DNA from: Terramyces sp. JEL0728
Lineage: Eukaryota > Chytridiomycota > Chytridiomycetes > Rhizophydiales > Terramycetaceae
Reading direction: 5' to 3'
NCBI GenBank assembly: GCA_027603945.1
Contig: JADIIU010000033.1
Location: 62,001-126,000 of the forward strand
Length of the DNA stretch: 64,000 nucleotides
In this document: piece after piece, positions 41,461-53,626 of the stretch
Position numbering within the stretch: the stretch's first letter is position 1
How the letters are laid out: every line of letters begins with the position of its first letter
The notes under the pieces: generated by a model
The model's input: only the letters and a program-made list of their open reading frames with translations
Told to the model about the DNA's origin: nothing
Databases searched by the model: none
Made by a program: the position numbers and the translations under genes

Positions 41461-44400
41461 ATGGAACAGTCAGCACCTAAAACTCATCGAGCAAGGAATG
41501 CTGGTCCTAAGGCGGAAAAGAAAAAGAAGCACACTAAAAACCTTGAAAAAAATAACCCAAAGGTATAAATTGCTAACAAGGCCTTTGCACCAAAGTCAGG
41601 ACGAAATGCTGAAAGGTTTGCTAGGAGAAATATGGATATAGGGCAAAAGAAACTGCACGTTCCGCAAGTCGATAGAACTTCAGATGAACCGCCTCCAATT
41701 ATTGTTGCCGTAGTTGGCCCTCCTGGAACAGGGAAAACTACACTCATCAAATCGCTGGTAAAAAGATTCACAAAGCACAACCTGTCTGATATTAATGGTC
41801 CAGTGACTGTAGTCAGTGGTAATTGACAATAATATTAGGAAAAACTAGAAGATTAACATTTATCGAGTGTAATAACGATATCAATGCCATGGTTGATATT
41901 GGGAAAGTTGCGGATTTGGTCTTGCTATTGATTGATGCCAGTTATGGGTTCGAAATGGAGACATTTGAATTCCTAAATATCCTTCAATCGCACGGGTTCC
42001 CCAAAGTAATGGGAGTGCTTACACATTTGGATAAATTCAAAGATTCAAAGCGACTGAGGAAAACGAAAAAAGTGCTCAAGCAGAGATTCTGGACCGAAAT
42101 CTATCAAGGCGCTAAATTGTTTTATCTCTCAGGATTAATCAATGGAAGATATCCTAAAAACGAAATCATGAATCTATCAAGATTTATCTCGGTAATGAAA
42201 TTCAGACCATTGATTTGGAGAAATACGCATCCTTACATGTTGGCAGATAGAATGGAAGATTTAACTGATCCTGAAAAAGTACGAGTAGAGCCAAAATGTG
42301 ATCGTACAATCTCATTATATGGGTATTTGAGGGGAACAAATTTAAAATCAAATTCCAAAGTGCATATTCCTGGTGTTGGTGATTTATCTATTGAAAGTAT
42401 CTCGATTCTCCCAGATCCTTGTCCTATACCTGATAAAACTAGAAAAATGTTGAATGAAAAGCATAAATTAATCTATGCCCCAATGTCTGATGTTGGCGGT
42501 ATCATGTATGATAAAGACGCAGTCTATATTAATGTTCCTGGGGCATTCACCAAATCACAGGAGCAAGATGAAGAAGTTGGGTACGGCGAAAAGATGGTGC
42601 AAAACTTGCAAGATGCTTCACAAACCCTTGAAGAAACAATGAAAGAGAGCACAATGCAAATCTTTCACAGTTCTAGACCTCTTGTGAATTTGGAAGATGA
42701 ATCCGATTATGGAAGTGAAATGGGTGAAGAAATCAAAGAGGAAGAGGAATCTGATGGTAGTGAAGACACTGATTACGAATCCGAAGAAGAGGAAGTGGAT
42801 GTGAATGACAAGCGTAACAGACGTAAAGTCAGGAAGCCGATTTCTGCAGCGGAAGAACAAGACGAAACGATTGAATATGCTGAAAGTGATTCTGACTTAG
42901 GTTTGGATGAAGATGAATATGAAGATCCGTTTGAAGAGGATGACCAAGAAGTAGATATTGGTATTGATGGTTCGCTTCACTGGAAAGAGAATTTAATTGA
43001 ACAAGCGCAAAAACGGTTCAGCGCTACCAAAAGAGTCAATTTGATGGATTTGATTTATAACACAGACTATATGCCGTACGATAACCCAGAAAGTGAAGAA
43101 TACGAAGATGTAGATGACAGCGACTTGTTCAAAGTAAAAAAAGTGCACAACATTAAAGTAAAATCCTTGGCATTCGTGGATACATGTAAAGTTGAAGTGC
43201 CGGACGAAGCGCTAGCTGAATGGGACGATGAAGATGCGCTAGACGACTTGGCTTCACGATTCTACATTAAAGGCGGCGAAGAAAAGGCTGAAGATGATGA
43301 AAATGACGAACAAGGGGATTTCCAAGATTTGGAAAAAGATGGAGCAGATGAGGTTGAAGCTGAACCTAAAGAGGAAGACCTCACCTTGGAAGAACAACGA
43401 GATATCAATGCCAAAAGAAAGGAAGAGCTAAAGAAAAAGTTTGATGCTCAATACGACGGAGAAGAAGATGAAGATGATGGGAAAACTTTCTATGAAACGC
43501 AAAAAGAAGAACTTGCAAGACAGCAGCAAATGAACCGGGATGAATTTGAGGGAGAAAGTCCAGAGATTAGAGCACAGATTGAAGGCTACAGAGCTGGCAC
43601 ATATGTGCGTATTGTCTTTAAAAGCATGCCATGTGAATTTGCTGAATTGTTCAATCCAGAATATCCTGTAATTGTTGGAGGTCTGCTCGCATCAGAAGAG
43701 CAATTTGGATTCCTCCAAGTGCGTATCAAGAAACACAGATGGGGAAGAAAGATTTTGAAAACGAATGATCCACTGATATTTTCCCTTGGCTGGAGACGGT
43801 TTCAGACTATGCCTCTGTATTCCTTATTTTCAGAGGCTACAAGGAATCGTATGTTGAAATACACTCCTGAACACATGCATTGCTTAGCAACCTTTTATGG
43901 ACCTATCACTCCCCAAAATACTGGTTTCTGCTGTTTGCAATCTGTATCAGAACGAAAAGAAGCCTTTAGAATCGCAGCGACTGGTGTAGTTTTGGACAAT
44001 GACAGGACTTCTGAAGTTGTAAAGAAGCTTAAATTGACTGGTACCCCTTACAAAGTGTTCAAGAATACTGCTTTTGTGAAGGATATGTTTACTTCTGCAT
44101 TAGAGGTTGCAAAAATGGAAGGTGCGGCAATTAGAACTGTTTCTGGTATTCGTGGCCAGGTTAAGAAGGCCCTTGCAAAACCAGAAGGATACTTCCGTGC
44201 TACTTTCGAAGACAAAATCCTCATGAGTGGTAATTGTTAATTGACTGTAGATATTATATTCTTACGTGCCTGGTATCCAATCAAACCTAAAAAGTACTAC
44301 AATCCAGTTACATCTCTGTTACTACAAGAAAAATCCAAATGGAAAGGAATGAGAACTAACGGGCAGATCAGAAGGGAAGAGAATTTCAAGCTTGAACAAA

Positions 44401-44834
44401 ACAAAGATTCATTTTATAAACCGATTGAGAGAAAAACAAGGCGTTTCAACAAGGTAGTAGGTTTTTAATTTTAGTTGCAAATCCCTAGATCCTTGGCTGG
44501 CAGCTTGCCGTTTGCCACCAAGCCAAAGCTACTTTCAAAGAGAAACAAACCTTCATTGCTGACTCGACGTGCTGTCGTTAAAGATGCCCAAGAAAAGAAA
44601 GTAACGCACTTTATCAACCAACTTAACACTGTCAGAAACGAAAAGGCTGCCAAAGCAAAAGTGAAGAATGCTGAAAAACGACAAGAGTATTTGAAAAAGA
44701 AAAAGGCTGTCGAAGAAGTAGACGTAATGAAACGAAAAGAACGAGCCAAGGAATACTACAAACAAGAAGGTCAGAAAAGGGCTCGCGAAGCTTCCGCTGC
44801 TGGTGGCAGATCGGCCAAGAAGATAAAGCAATAA
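41461..44834 (+). CDS. BMS1: ribosome biogenesis GTPase BMS1
   Basis: About 1097 residues from five exons. The N terminus is basic, with [19 protein letters not shown] rebuilt by an 18-nt intron (41563-41580, the shortest found) and [11 protein letters not shown]. The P-loop is [16 protein letters not shown], followed by the spliced [13 protein letters not shown] and [11 protein letters not shown] long acidic region ([18 protein letters not shown]) lies mid-protein. The C-terminal conserved domain includes [25 protein letters not shown] and [16 protein letters not shown]. The end reads [20 protein letters not shown] across the last intron. BMS1 binds Rcl1 and U3 snoRNP in 40S processing. Three other introns are 20, 21 and 21 nt. 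Stop overlaps AATAAA. Confidence 0.97.
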
Positions 44835-44878
44835 AATTATAATTTTTCAACTCTTTTTTGCAATCTCCCATTCGCGAA

Positions 44879-47800
44879 ATGTCGGATAGTAAATTCTTTC
44901 AAAGAGGTTGAATACCATTAATTTCAGGAAAGGTTCACGAATTACAATCGGAGCTACAGACTGATAGGAAAGATCCGAAATATACCAAAAAGAAACAGGT
45001 TTTAAAAAAGGTTGTAGCAAACATGACCATGGGAAACGACATGTCGCCGCTATCCAATGATATTTTAAGTTGTATTAATATTCCAGATTTGGAAATTAAA
45101 AAGATGGTGTATTTGTTTCTCGTAACTTACTGCAAATACAAGCCGGAAATGGCAGTGGCAGCAATCAATTCTATAACCAAGGATACAAGCGACGACAATC
45201 CATTGATTAGAGCGTTGGCTATTAGGAATATGTCGAATTTGCCAACGGAAAGAGTGTTGGAGGCGTTATGTGTCCCACTCAAAAAAGTAGATTTATTTAA
45301 CAAAGGCATTGAGCGATAAGGATCCATATGTAGTCAAAACTGCCGCAATTGGGGTTGCAAAGTTGTTTTCATACAACGAAACTCTGGTGAGAAAGGAAGG
45401 ATTTTTGGATACACTCGCAGGATTGCTAAATCACGAAAATTCAACGGTAATCTGCGTTGATATAGGTTATTGCAAATGCTGTTGCGTCGCTTATGGATAT
45501 CGCTTCACGTTCAGATTCATTCGAGTTTAAGGTGGATGTTGGAACCGCAAATAGATTACTAACGGCCTTGGATGAATGTTCAGAATGGAGCCAATGCTTC
45601 ATATTGGACGCCATAATGACAATTACCCCTGAAGACCCATCTGATGCTGAACTACTAGCTGATCGTATTTCTCCCAGGTTACAGCATTCCAATTCTTCAA
45701 TAGTTGTAGGAGCAGTCCGACTAATTTTGTACCTTTCAAACTATGTAAAAAAACCGGAAGCGATGCAGACCCTACTAAAAAAGTGCGGGCCTCCTCTTGG
45801 TTATTGATAGTTAACCTAGTTACTCTGTTGCACGGCAAACCAGAAATTCAGTTTGTCGCGCTTCGAAATATTCAATTAATACTGCAGAAATACAATACTT
45901 TTTTGAAAAACGATATCAAAGTGTTCTTTTGCAAGTACAATGATCCTATATACGTCAAACTCACCAAACTGGAAATCATGATTCAATTGGTAGATGAGAG
46001 CAACATCTTCACAGTTCTAGCGGAATTAAAAGAGTAATTAGCAGTTAACCAAGTTACTCTTCAGAGATCGATGTAGATTTTGTTAGAAAATCTGTTCGGA
46101 CAATTGGTAGATGCGCAATCAAAATTGAAAAATCTGCAGACAGGTGTATAGAGACCCTCGTAGATATAATCCAAACAAAAGTAGAATATGTGGTGCAAGA
46201 AGCTATAATTGTCATCAAAGATATTTTCCGCAAATATCCAAATCGATTTGAATCAGTTATCAGAATTTTGTGTGAAAATCTCGGGAGCTTGGAAGAATCT
46301 GAAGCAAAATCGTCAATGATTTGGATCATTGGGCAATACGCGGACAGAATTGAAAATGCTGATGAATTATTGGAAGGATTCCTGGAAACTTTTAAAGAGG
46401 ATGTCCCGATGGTTCAACTGGCGCTGTTAACCGCGATTGTTAAACTTTTCATCAAAAGACCTTCTGCCGGGCAAAAATTGGTGCCAAAGGTTCTCAAATT
46501 CGCAACCGAAGAAGTTGACAATCCCGATGTCAGGGATCGTGGGTTTATGTATTGGAGATTGCTATCTACCGATGTTTTGGTGGCAAAGGTTATCAATATC
46601 TTATTATAGGCTGTTGTGCTTTGTGAGAAACCATCAATTACCACTGAATCAGAAAACCTAGACCCAGCAGTACTTAGCCAGCTTCTATATCAAGTATCCA
46701 CTCTGAGTTCACTAACATTTAAACCTATAAAGCTCAACCCCCAATTCGCCGCCAGACTATTGGCACTACATGAAGAATCATCGAAAATACTAAAGATTCC
46801 TCCAAGAATCGCAAATCCAGTCGCTGAAGCAAATAAGATTGCTGCTGCGCCAATGCTTAATCCATATGTTGCCGATGATTTCCAAAACAGGAATTTAATG
46901 CGACAGACAAATAATATTCCTGAAAATAGCTCGCCTATACAAATGATGTTTGGAGATTTGCCGATGGATTTATTCAGCAACCCAAACCCTGGTCCGATAA
47001 TTGACATGTCCAACTCGCCGGATGTTGATTTGTATGGTCTGTCTTTGCATCAGAAAAACAGCTCTTCCATGGACAGTTATTCGTCAACGAATAACAGCAC
47101 TGTTTCAAAGCCTAAAACTGGGCTATCTCTGTTAAACACAGCGAAGCCGCTTGCGATTGGGTCAAATCCTTCGTCGTCCGCACCAACCAGTGCATACAAT
47201 CCGTTTGGTGCAATCAATCCAAGCGTAGTGTCCAACATGAATATGCCGCCTCTCAGTGCAAACCCTAACCCTACTAACCAGTATAATCCGTTTGGAACTC
47301 TAGCTAATAATTTGGTAGCTCCAATTCAAACAACTCCTACCAGATTGGCTGGAATTAACACTGGATCCCATGTATCTTCGCCGATATCTCCTGTGAGAGC
47401 TAATCAAACCGGCCCTCCCTTATCTGCAGGAATCAGCCCGATATCTGCTCAATTGAATCCGTCAAGAATGAACTCTGCCCCACTGACTCCTGGGGCTGTC
47501 AGTACAAATCCAAGTGCAGTGTTGGATCCATTTTCCAAAACATCTATTGGTATTATGGGAGCAGGAATGGAAGCGAAAGAGTTGTACACGCTAAACGTTT
47601 CTAATGGATATGTAGCCCCTAAAATGCTATTTTTGCCTTCAGTACAAGGCAGAGGGTTGGAAATCTCTGGAACATGTATTTGAGTGCTAACATTAGTTGC
47701 CCGCCGGAACGGGATCGTCTACCTGGAATTGACACTTGTCAACAAAGCCCTTGAAGCCCTGACTGATTTTGCTCTTCTACTAAACAAGAATAGGTAATCG

Positions 47801-48198
47801 CAAGTTTAAACATTAGCTTTAGTCTTACTGCGGCCAGCCCAATGAGTATCACTTCTCCCCTCTTCCCCAATCAATCAATAGAATCATCAGTGCCTTTAAA
47901 GGTGGAAGGTCTTCCAACTGTAGCTAATCCTGTCAATAATATTCAATTTGCAGTAAAGACCAACAACGGTATTGTATATTTCCAAGCACTGATGCCACTC
48001 TATGTGCTGTTTACAGAAAATGGACTTATTTCCCAGCAGCAGTGGCTCAAAACTTGGAAAGAGGAGAATCTTCAGGAATACAAGACTGTGTGCACAATAG
48101 CAAACATTCCTATCGGGACTATTAGAACCAAACTGCAACAAAATAATATCTATATAGTAGCCGAACGGGTTGTAGAGTCAACAGTAACGTCCAACTAA
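44879..48198 (+). CDS. beta-adaptin (AP-1/AP-2 large subunit)
   Basis: About 1051 residues from nine exons; introns of 21, 19, 19, 20, 20, 21, 21 and 23 nt. The trunk begins [19 protein letters not shown] and has [51 protein letters not shown] and the spliced [17 protein letters not shown]. The hinge is Ser/Asn/Pro-rich with two NPFG motifs (EH-domain ligands). The appendage runs [38 protein letters not shown] and [12 protein letters not shown]. One gene probably serves both AP-1 and AP-2, as in many fungi. The ATG lies 44 bp after the BMS1 stop. The seventh and eighth introns are close together in the appendage. Confidence 0.96.
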
Positions 48199-48388
48199 CC
48201 ATAGACATTTATATACGGGAGTGCCAAAATACACGACGGATCAATGTTCTTGGTGGAAATACAGATACTTGGGGTTGGAATGGAAACTGTGCCAGCTTTA
48301 TCATGCGGAATAGCTACGAAAACATGGGCCACGTACCTATCTGAAATATTCAACAAGTCCATTGAAATGTTTATTCTAAAATAAATGA

Positions 48389-48965
48389 CTATTGCCAGAG
48401 CATTGCAATGTAATCGTAATTGACTAGAAAGGCAATAGTGCCAACTACCACCACTAACTTTGGCACAAAATGAGATATCTTCTGCTCTTCGTATTTCCCT
48501 TTGAAAAACATGTTTTTGTAAAATCTCCTGTTCTTTTCTGCTGTTAGCCGAGAGTACCTTCTCGCTCTGGATAGTGTCCTTTTTGGTGCGATTTGAAATT
48601 AAATCCGGGCGACTTTGCTCCCGGCCGTCTATACAGTATCCAATCATCCGGTCTTATCGACTCCCTGTAGCTCCTGGTATTCCAATCCATTTGCTGGCTC
48701 TTTGCTTCTCTAAACTGCGAATCATATTCCTTTCTTTTTAAAGTATTCCCCAGTATCGAATAAGCTTCATTAATCTGCAAGAATTTATGGTGTGCTGAAT
48801 CATCGTTTGGGTTCTTGTCTGGGCTAGTATCAGAAATAGGTACTGGTATTTCATTGATAAATCGTAGAAGCTGGATTTGATTTCCTTGCTGGATGCGGCC
48901 TTGGAGACATTAAGAACATCATAGTATGAAGTGAATCGCTTCTGCACTAGCCTATTGCGAAACAT
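48389..48965 (-). CDS. J-domain protein with C-terminal membrane anchor
   Basis: About 178 residues, three exons, two 20-nt introns. The J domain sits at the N terminus: SYYDVLNVSKAASSKEIKSS, the HPD motif rebuilt as SMKYHPDKNPNDDS, and LQINEAYSILGNTLKRKEYD. A basic linker and one C-terminal TM (LVVVVGTIAFLVNYDYIAML) follow. The basic first residues (FRNRLVQKRFTS) suit mitochondrial targeting. The overall form resembles DNAJC4-type proteins. It would recruit an Hsp70 at a membrane. The ATG lies 26 bp after the stop of the CFAP141-like gene on the same strand. Confidence 0.85.
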
Positions 48966-48991
48966 AAATATTTGGTAAAATTTTTTATTAT

Positions 48992-49268
48992 CTAAAGTCG
49001 CTCAACATAAAATCCCAGCCCTTTAGCTTTCAATTCAGATTCAAATCTTGTTAATTCAGGCATACCTGAGCATATCTTGCTCTATGAGTTGTTTTAAACC
49101 AGTTCGCCTGCATTCCAAAAATAGTCTGTTGGCAAGCAGCTTTTCTTCCTTTGTCATGTCATCTGTTGGCCTTTCACCGCCTTTCCAGGTAGGATTTACT
49201 TTGGTGTTTTTCCAATTTGATCCAGCTCGTCGAAGACACACTATTCTCTTGTAAATACTTTGCTCCAT
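48992..49268 (-). CDS. CFAP141/C1orf189-like flagellar protein
   Basis: 85 residues from two exons; a 19-nt intron changes frame near the end. The helix LLANRLFLECRRTGLKQLIE is followed by the spliced MLRFESELKAKGLGFYVERL at the very C terminus, which matches the E-L-x-x-x-G-x-x-F-Y-V-E-R-(F/L) ending of CFAP141, an axonemal protein. Length also fits. This is my recognition of a short motif, so it needs a profile search. With MOK it argues for a flagellated life stage. Confidence 0.6.
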
Positions 49269-49536
49269 TGATAGTCAAAAACTGACGTCTCACGCGTTGT
49301 CGCTGGCGATAGTAAATTTTAGAGGTTGAATAAAAAGTTGACATTTAGGTTTCGGTCTTTAATAATATAATCAGCTGAATGGATAGATATGGCGAAAATG
49401 ACAGGAAGAGGCCTTGAGAACCAGAGTTATCGGATATCTATGCGACGAAACCAACTCCAATTCTATCGAAATTCATACTGTATGGGTAGCAATATTCGCT
49501 AAAATTTTCTTTCACCGGCAGTGACGTTCATTCGCG

Positions 49537-49779
49537 ATGTCAAACACCAGAGAATTGAATACAATTCTCGAAAAGGTAAAGAGCGAAACGACCAGGTTAC
49601 GAATATGTACGCATGCAATGTCTGTACTCTTAAATTGATGATAGGGCGATAACGACGCGTTAGATCAGGAACTGCAGAAGCTAAGCGAATCCAAGTTACT
49701 AAACAAATCATCTTTATATTTGGAGCAAGAATCTTCCTTTGCTACACGGTCATTGACAGAAACTCCTTTCAGTAGCTGA
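49537..49779 (+). CDS. small coiled-coil protein
   Basis: 73 residues from two exons joined by a 21-nt intron at 49624-49644 with an in-frame stop. The reading is NTRELNTILEKVKSETTRLR then GDNDALDQELQKLSES, a short coiled coil with an N-terminal MS. The frame and intron type fit the rest of the window, but no family is recognised. The ATG of the ankyrin gene follows 65 bp later. Confidence 0.45.
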
Positions 49780-49844
49780 TATTTGACATAGTCTCTATCC
49801 ATCTAATTCTGCGGGATTATCTGGCAAAGTTGATATGTAGCTGG

Positions 49845-51128
49845 ATGGAATGGATACCTTTAAAGAAATATTCTATTCTGGAGTTTATCAAATTAGATAT
49901 GCAACTCAAAAGATTAATCATAAAAGTTCCAAAATATTTGTTACAAGCAACGACATGCAGCCAACTCCTAATGAATGAGCCCGGAAATGTATCATTTAAA
50001 AGCACAGTGTTTGGATTCAAGTATGCCCCGATGGTTATTGCCATTTGTGCTAATCAATTACAAACTATCGAGATGCTGGCTAATAACAATGCAACTGTAG
50101 GAGAATACGAGCTGGTCCTCGCAATTAAAATTGGGAGTGTTGAACTGGTTGATTTGTTGTTGAAATATTTTACACCAAAGCAAAAGTCAATTGATGCGCA
50201 AAGATTCAAAAACCTGGACAAAGATACTCCTGCATATTTGAGCGAATGTCTAACAACTATGTTCATCAATAGATCCATCTTGGATTATTGTGTTTCGTGG
50301 AATAGAGGAATCCTTGTTCGGCATTTCTTTTCCAAAATCGATTTCCCTGCCGATATACACTCCAATGCACTATTAATGTCACTGGTAACATTTTGCGATG
50401 TAAATACGATTAAATTTGTTTTTGATAGGAATCCAAAATTAGCGGGAAGACGTATCAAATATTTCAAGGAGACCAGCCCACTCCATATTGCGTGTTTTCA
50501 CTCTAGGTTGGAGGTGGCTTTAATGATATTGGAATATGGAGTTGATGTGGACGAGTATATCGACGGATTTAGCCCAATTCAAATATGTATTAAGCAGTTG
50601 GCAGAAACTAGATACCGGACATCGCCGAGATCACCCTATTTACACGTTAAATCATGGTTATTTACTGAAGATGGCGAGTACAGACTTGCGATTGAACTAA
50701 TCGCTTCACTGATTAGAAGTGGATGTGATATTACCAGACTTGGCCGCGGCAAAAGTCTGCTTCATGTCCTGTTGATGCGAGAAAAACTCATTGGAGCTAA
50801 TGAAAAATGGAGAATGCACCTGGTCAAATTATTAATTTACTGCGGGATTGATATCAACGAGCAAGTAGCTGGAATGACACCACTACACATCTGCGCTCAA
50901 TATGGAAATATAGAAATAGCCCTTGAGCTGCTCAAAGCAGGTGCTAATCCATACATATTAACTCGAAGCAATTGGTCTGTGTTGGATCTTTGTCGATTCA
51001 CCATCAAGGAAGAGCTTTCTGTGGCGATTGCAACTTGTACGACTGTTCCGTCTCTCTATCGCTTGTGCATGCTACATCACTGGAAACACAAAACTCTGCC
51101 ACCCGACTATTTTCGCAATAGAATCTAA
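49845..51128 (+). CDS. ankyrin-repeat protein
   Basis: 427 residues, single exon. Ankyrin repeats are clear in the C-terminal half: TSPLHIACFHSRLEVALMIL, the inserted long repeat with SLLHVLLMREKLIGA, and MTPLHICAQYGNIEIALELL followed by GANPYILTRSNW. The N-terminal half has weaker helical pairs. The C terminus (TVPSLYRLCMLHHWKHKTLP) resembles a SOCS-box-like LCR motif seen after ankyrins in some E3 adaptors; that is inference. ATG at 49845, within an otherwise tightly packed plus-strand run of four genes. Confidence 0.8.
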   Translation: MEWIPLKKYSILEFIKLDMQLKRLIIKVPKYLLQATTCSQLLMNEPGNVSFKSTVFGFKYAPMVIAICANQLQTIEMLANNNATVGEYELVLAIKIGSVELVDLLLKYFTPKQKSIDAQRFKNLDKDTPAYLSECLTTMFINRSILDYCVSWNRGILVRHFFSKIDFPADIHSNALLMSLVTFCDVNTIKFVFDRNPKLAGRRIKYFKETSPLHIACFHSRLEVALMILEYGVDVDEYIDGFSPIQICIKQLAETRYRTSPRSPYLHVKSWLFTEDGEYRLAIELIASLIRSGCDITRLGRGKSLLHVLLMREKLIGANEKWRMHLVKLLIYCGIDINEQVAGMTPLHICAQYGNIEIALELLKAGANPYILTRSNWSVLDLCRFTIKEELSVAIATCTTVPSLYRLCMLHHWKHKTLPPDYFRNRI

Positions 51129-51179
51129 CCACTTGCGTGACTGATTTCCATTTTTTAAAATTTTTTCCCCAATTTCCGA

Positions 51180-51692
51180 ATGAAAGTTGTTTCTCTCCAA
51201 GAAGGCCAGGAAGATATCGCTGTTGAAATACTGTTGAACTCTTTTCATTCAGATCCGATTGCAAAATGGATATTTCCAGAAGATACGGAAAGAGACGAAA
51301 ACTACTACCACATTTTCACAGAAGCAGTGGTGAATGCAAAGATTGTAGATATAGTAGAAGACAAATCGGCGGTCTGTTTATGGTCTAGAATAGAAGGAGG
51401 GGTAAGTGAACCTACAGAATTCAAGTATAACGAGGAGGCGCTAAAGTTGTTTTCTATCATTAACAGCAACGCTCCGAAGGCTCCCTATTGGTATCTGTCT
51501 TGGATCGGCTCTCTCAATGAACGTAATGGAGCTGGGACTGCTTTGTTGAAGCACCGGCTCGCTCAATTGGATGGCCCAGTAGCTCTATGGACAGGAAATG
51601 AATCGAACCTGAAATTTTATGAAAAGTTTGGATTCAAGGTTGTTGCACAGTGTTCTTATAATGGAGCTAATGTTTGGTGGATGCTCAAGTAA
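51180..51692 (+). CDS. GNAT-family N-acetyltransferase
   Basis: 170 residues, intronless. GNAT pattern: YWYLSWIGSLNERNGAGTAL (strand 4 and the acetyl-CoA loop, here R-N-G-A-G-T instead of Q/R-x-x-G-x-G), LDGPVALWTGNESNLKFYEK (strand 5 and N-x-x-F-Y), and FGFKVVAQCSY. Similar to the fungal proteins that act on small substrates rather than histones. It lies 51 bp after the ankyrin gene and 45 bp before ARS2. Confidence 0.82.
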   Translation: MKVVSLQEGQEDIAVEILLNSFHSDPIAKWIFPEDTERDENYYHIFTEAVVNAKIVDIVEDKSAVCLWSRIEGGVSEPTEFKYNEEALKLFSIINSNAPKAPYWYLSWIGSLNERNGAGTALLKHRLAQLDGPVALWTGNESNLKFYEKFGFKVVAQCSYNGANVWWMLK

Positions 51693-51737
51693 ATGGTTAA
51701 TAAATTGTAAAATTTTCTTTTAGATCTTTTAGTCAAC

Positions 51738-53493
51738 ATGTATGACGATGGCTACAGAAGATCTGATGCAGATGGGTATGGCAGAGACAGTTATGGGAGA
51801 GATAGCTTTGGAAGGGACAGAAGGTATGATGACAGGAGAAGAACACCGTCACCAAGGCGACGAAGTGATTCCTATGATGATAGAGGGAGAGAAATGCGGT
51901 AACAATTCACTAACAAAAGTGACCCGCTAAAGGAAGAATATTTGATGGATATCAGGGAATTCGGCAAGCTGTACAAGCACAAAGGCTTGGAGACTGAGGA
52001 GTTGGATAAGCGTTACGATATTTACAAAATCACATTTACAAAGTCCCAAAATGAAAAGCTCTTTAAACAATACTCTCAAGAAGAATGGTAATCAGAGCTA
52101 ATTGCAGGTTTAGAGAGCGGTACCACCCGGAAGAATCTTTAAAATTCAAAGAGCAAGTCAAGGAGAGAAAATCTGCTTGCTTTGAGCAATTCCAGGAGAA
52201 TTTAAAAGAAGGCAAGTATGATAGTTTCACTTGCGATGAACCAGACAGGGAATCACTGCCTGCCGAAGCTATGGATGAAGACAAGGAACTGGGCATTGCG
52301 CACAATGTGGATCCGCTGAAAAGCACCGCACTGTTTATTAAAGGAGTGCCGGTCGGTGTTACGAGAGAAGAATTGGTTGCAGTAAACTCTAATTGACAAC
52401 AGCTTTGCAGCTCTGCACCAGGTTTTAAATATTTGGAATTAACCGACCCCCGTCCAGATAAGAGAATGTCCAGATTAGGTTGGGCAGTATTTGAAGAGGG
52501 AACGAATTTGGAGGCAAATATTCCATTGCTGGACGACAAGAAGGTTGCAACGAGCTTATTTAGATTAAAGAACATGTGATGGGGTTTGTTGGTCAAAGAA
52601 TCAACCCAATCAATGCTCGATCAGTATCTGGCCATTCAAGCAAACCTTCTAGATTGCAATTTGACTTGGGTCAAATCAAGTCACTTGCAGCATTTCTTGA
52701 TAACGAAGCATTTGGTGCCGATAAAGGATCAGAGATAGTCGAAGCCAGATTAAACGAATCTATTTTGCCAAATGTTCCGACTGCTGAAGATCCAGAAGAT
52801 GCTGAAGAAGACGACAAAGGCATCCAGGTAGAAAGGATCAAAAAGCAACTGGACTTTTATATTTTATACCTTCATCAAGTCCATTTTTACGATTACTACA
52901 CTGGGACTGAAAGTACTTCGCCAGAAAACCATTTTAGACGTGGGAGCTTGCCTTTCAGAAAACCATATTCTTCAGTAAAGGATTTACCCAAAAAACCTGT
53001 GTTCTGGATGATCAAATTGGATCCAAGAGTTGCTATAAGGATGGATAAATCCCACGAGCAAGCATCGGCCCTAGGATTAAAGGATGTTGAGTTGCAACAA
53101 GATAAAACAATGACTTTGTATGTCCGCAAGGAAGCTGATTCTAAATTCAGATGCACAGAATGTCAAAAATTGTTTAGAGGCGATGATTTTGTTCGCAAAC
53201 ACATTAAATCCAAACATGAACACCTGGTTGCGCATATCGAAGCAGAAGTTGACTTTTTCAACAGCTTTGCAAAAGATTTCAACAAGATTGAAATCAGACC
53301 TCCTCCTGGTTGGTTTCCTGGTCGGAGAAATGATCGAGATTCAAGAGATAGATATGGAGGAAACCAAAGGTATGACCGAAGAAGCAGTGGGCAACGACCG
53401 TTTGAAGGCGGACGCAGGGAAACCAGAGTAATGAAAAGCTATCATGATTTGGATGCTCCAGTGTCTGGTGAAATCTCTTTAAATTATGATTGA
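51738..53493 (+). CDS. ARS2: ARS2/Serrate/Pir2-like RNA effector
   Basis: About 556 residues, five exons, introns of 21, 20, 21 and 23 nt. The N terminus is an Arg/Asp/Tyr repeat (YGRDSYGRDSFGRDRRYDD) with RRRTPSPRRRSDS. The Serrate/ARS2 N domain covers RDPLKEEYLMDIREFGKLY and WFRERYHPEESLKFK. A degenerate RRM-like part starts ALFIKGVPVGVTREEL. The C-terminal zinc finger is CTECQKLFRGDDFVRKHIKS and the family ending is FNKIEIRPPPGW, then an RD-rich tail. ARS2 binds the nuclear cap-binding complex and directs transcripts to export, 3' processing or decay. The fourth intron starts GTGATG and is the least certain junction. Confidence 0.92.
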
Positions 53494-53626
53494 TTTACTG
53501 GCAAAATATAAACTCTCATCCATTTTAAATCCGTGTGCAGACAACTTACTGAATAAAATCAAAATTATAAATCCTTTAAAAGTAATGATAAGGTTGTATT
53601 ATAACAATAAATCATTCGCGATTGAA

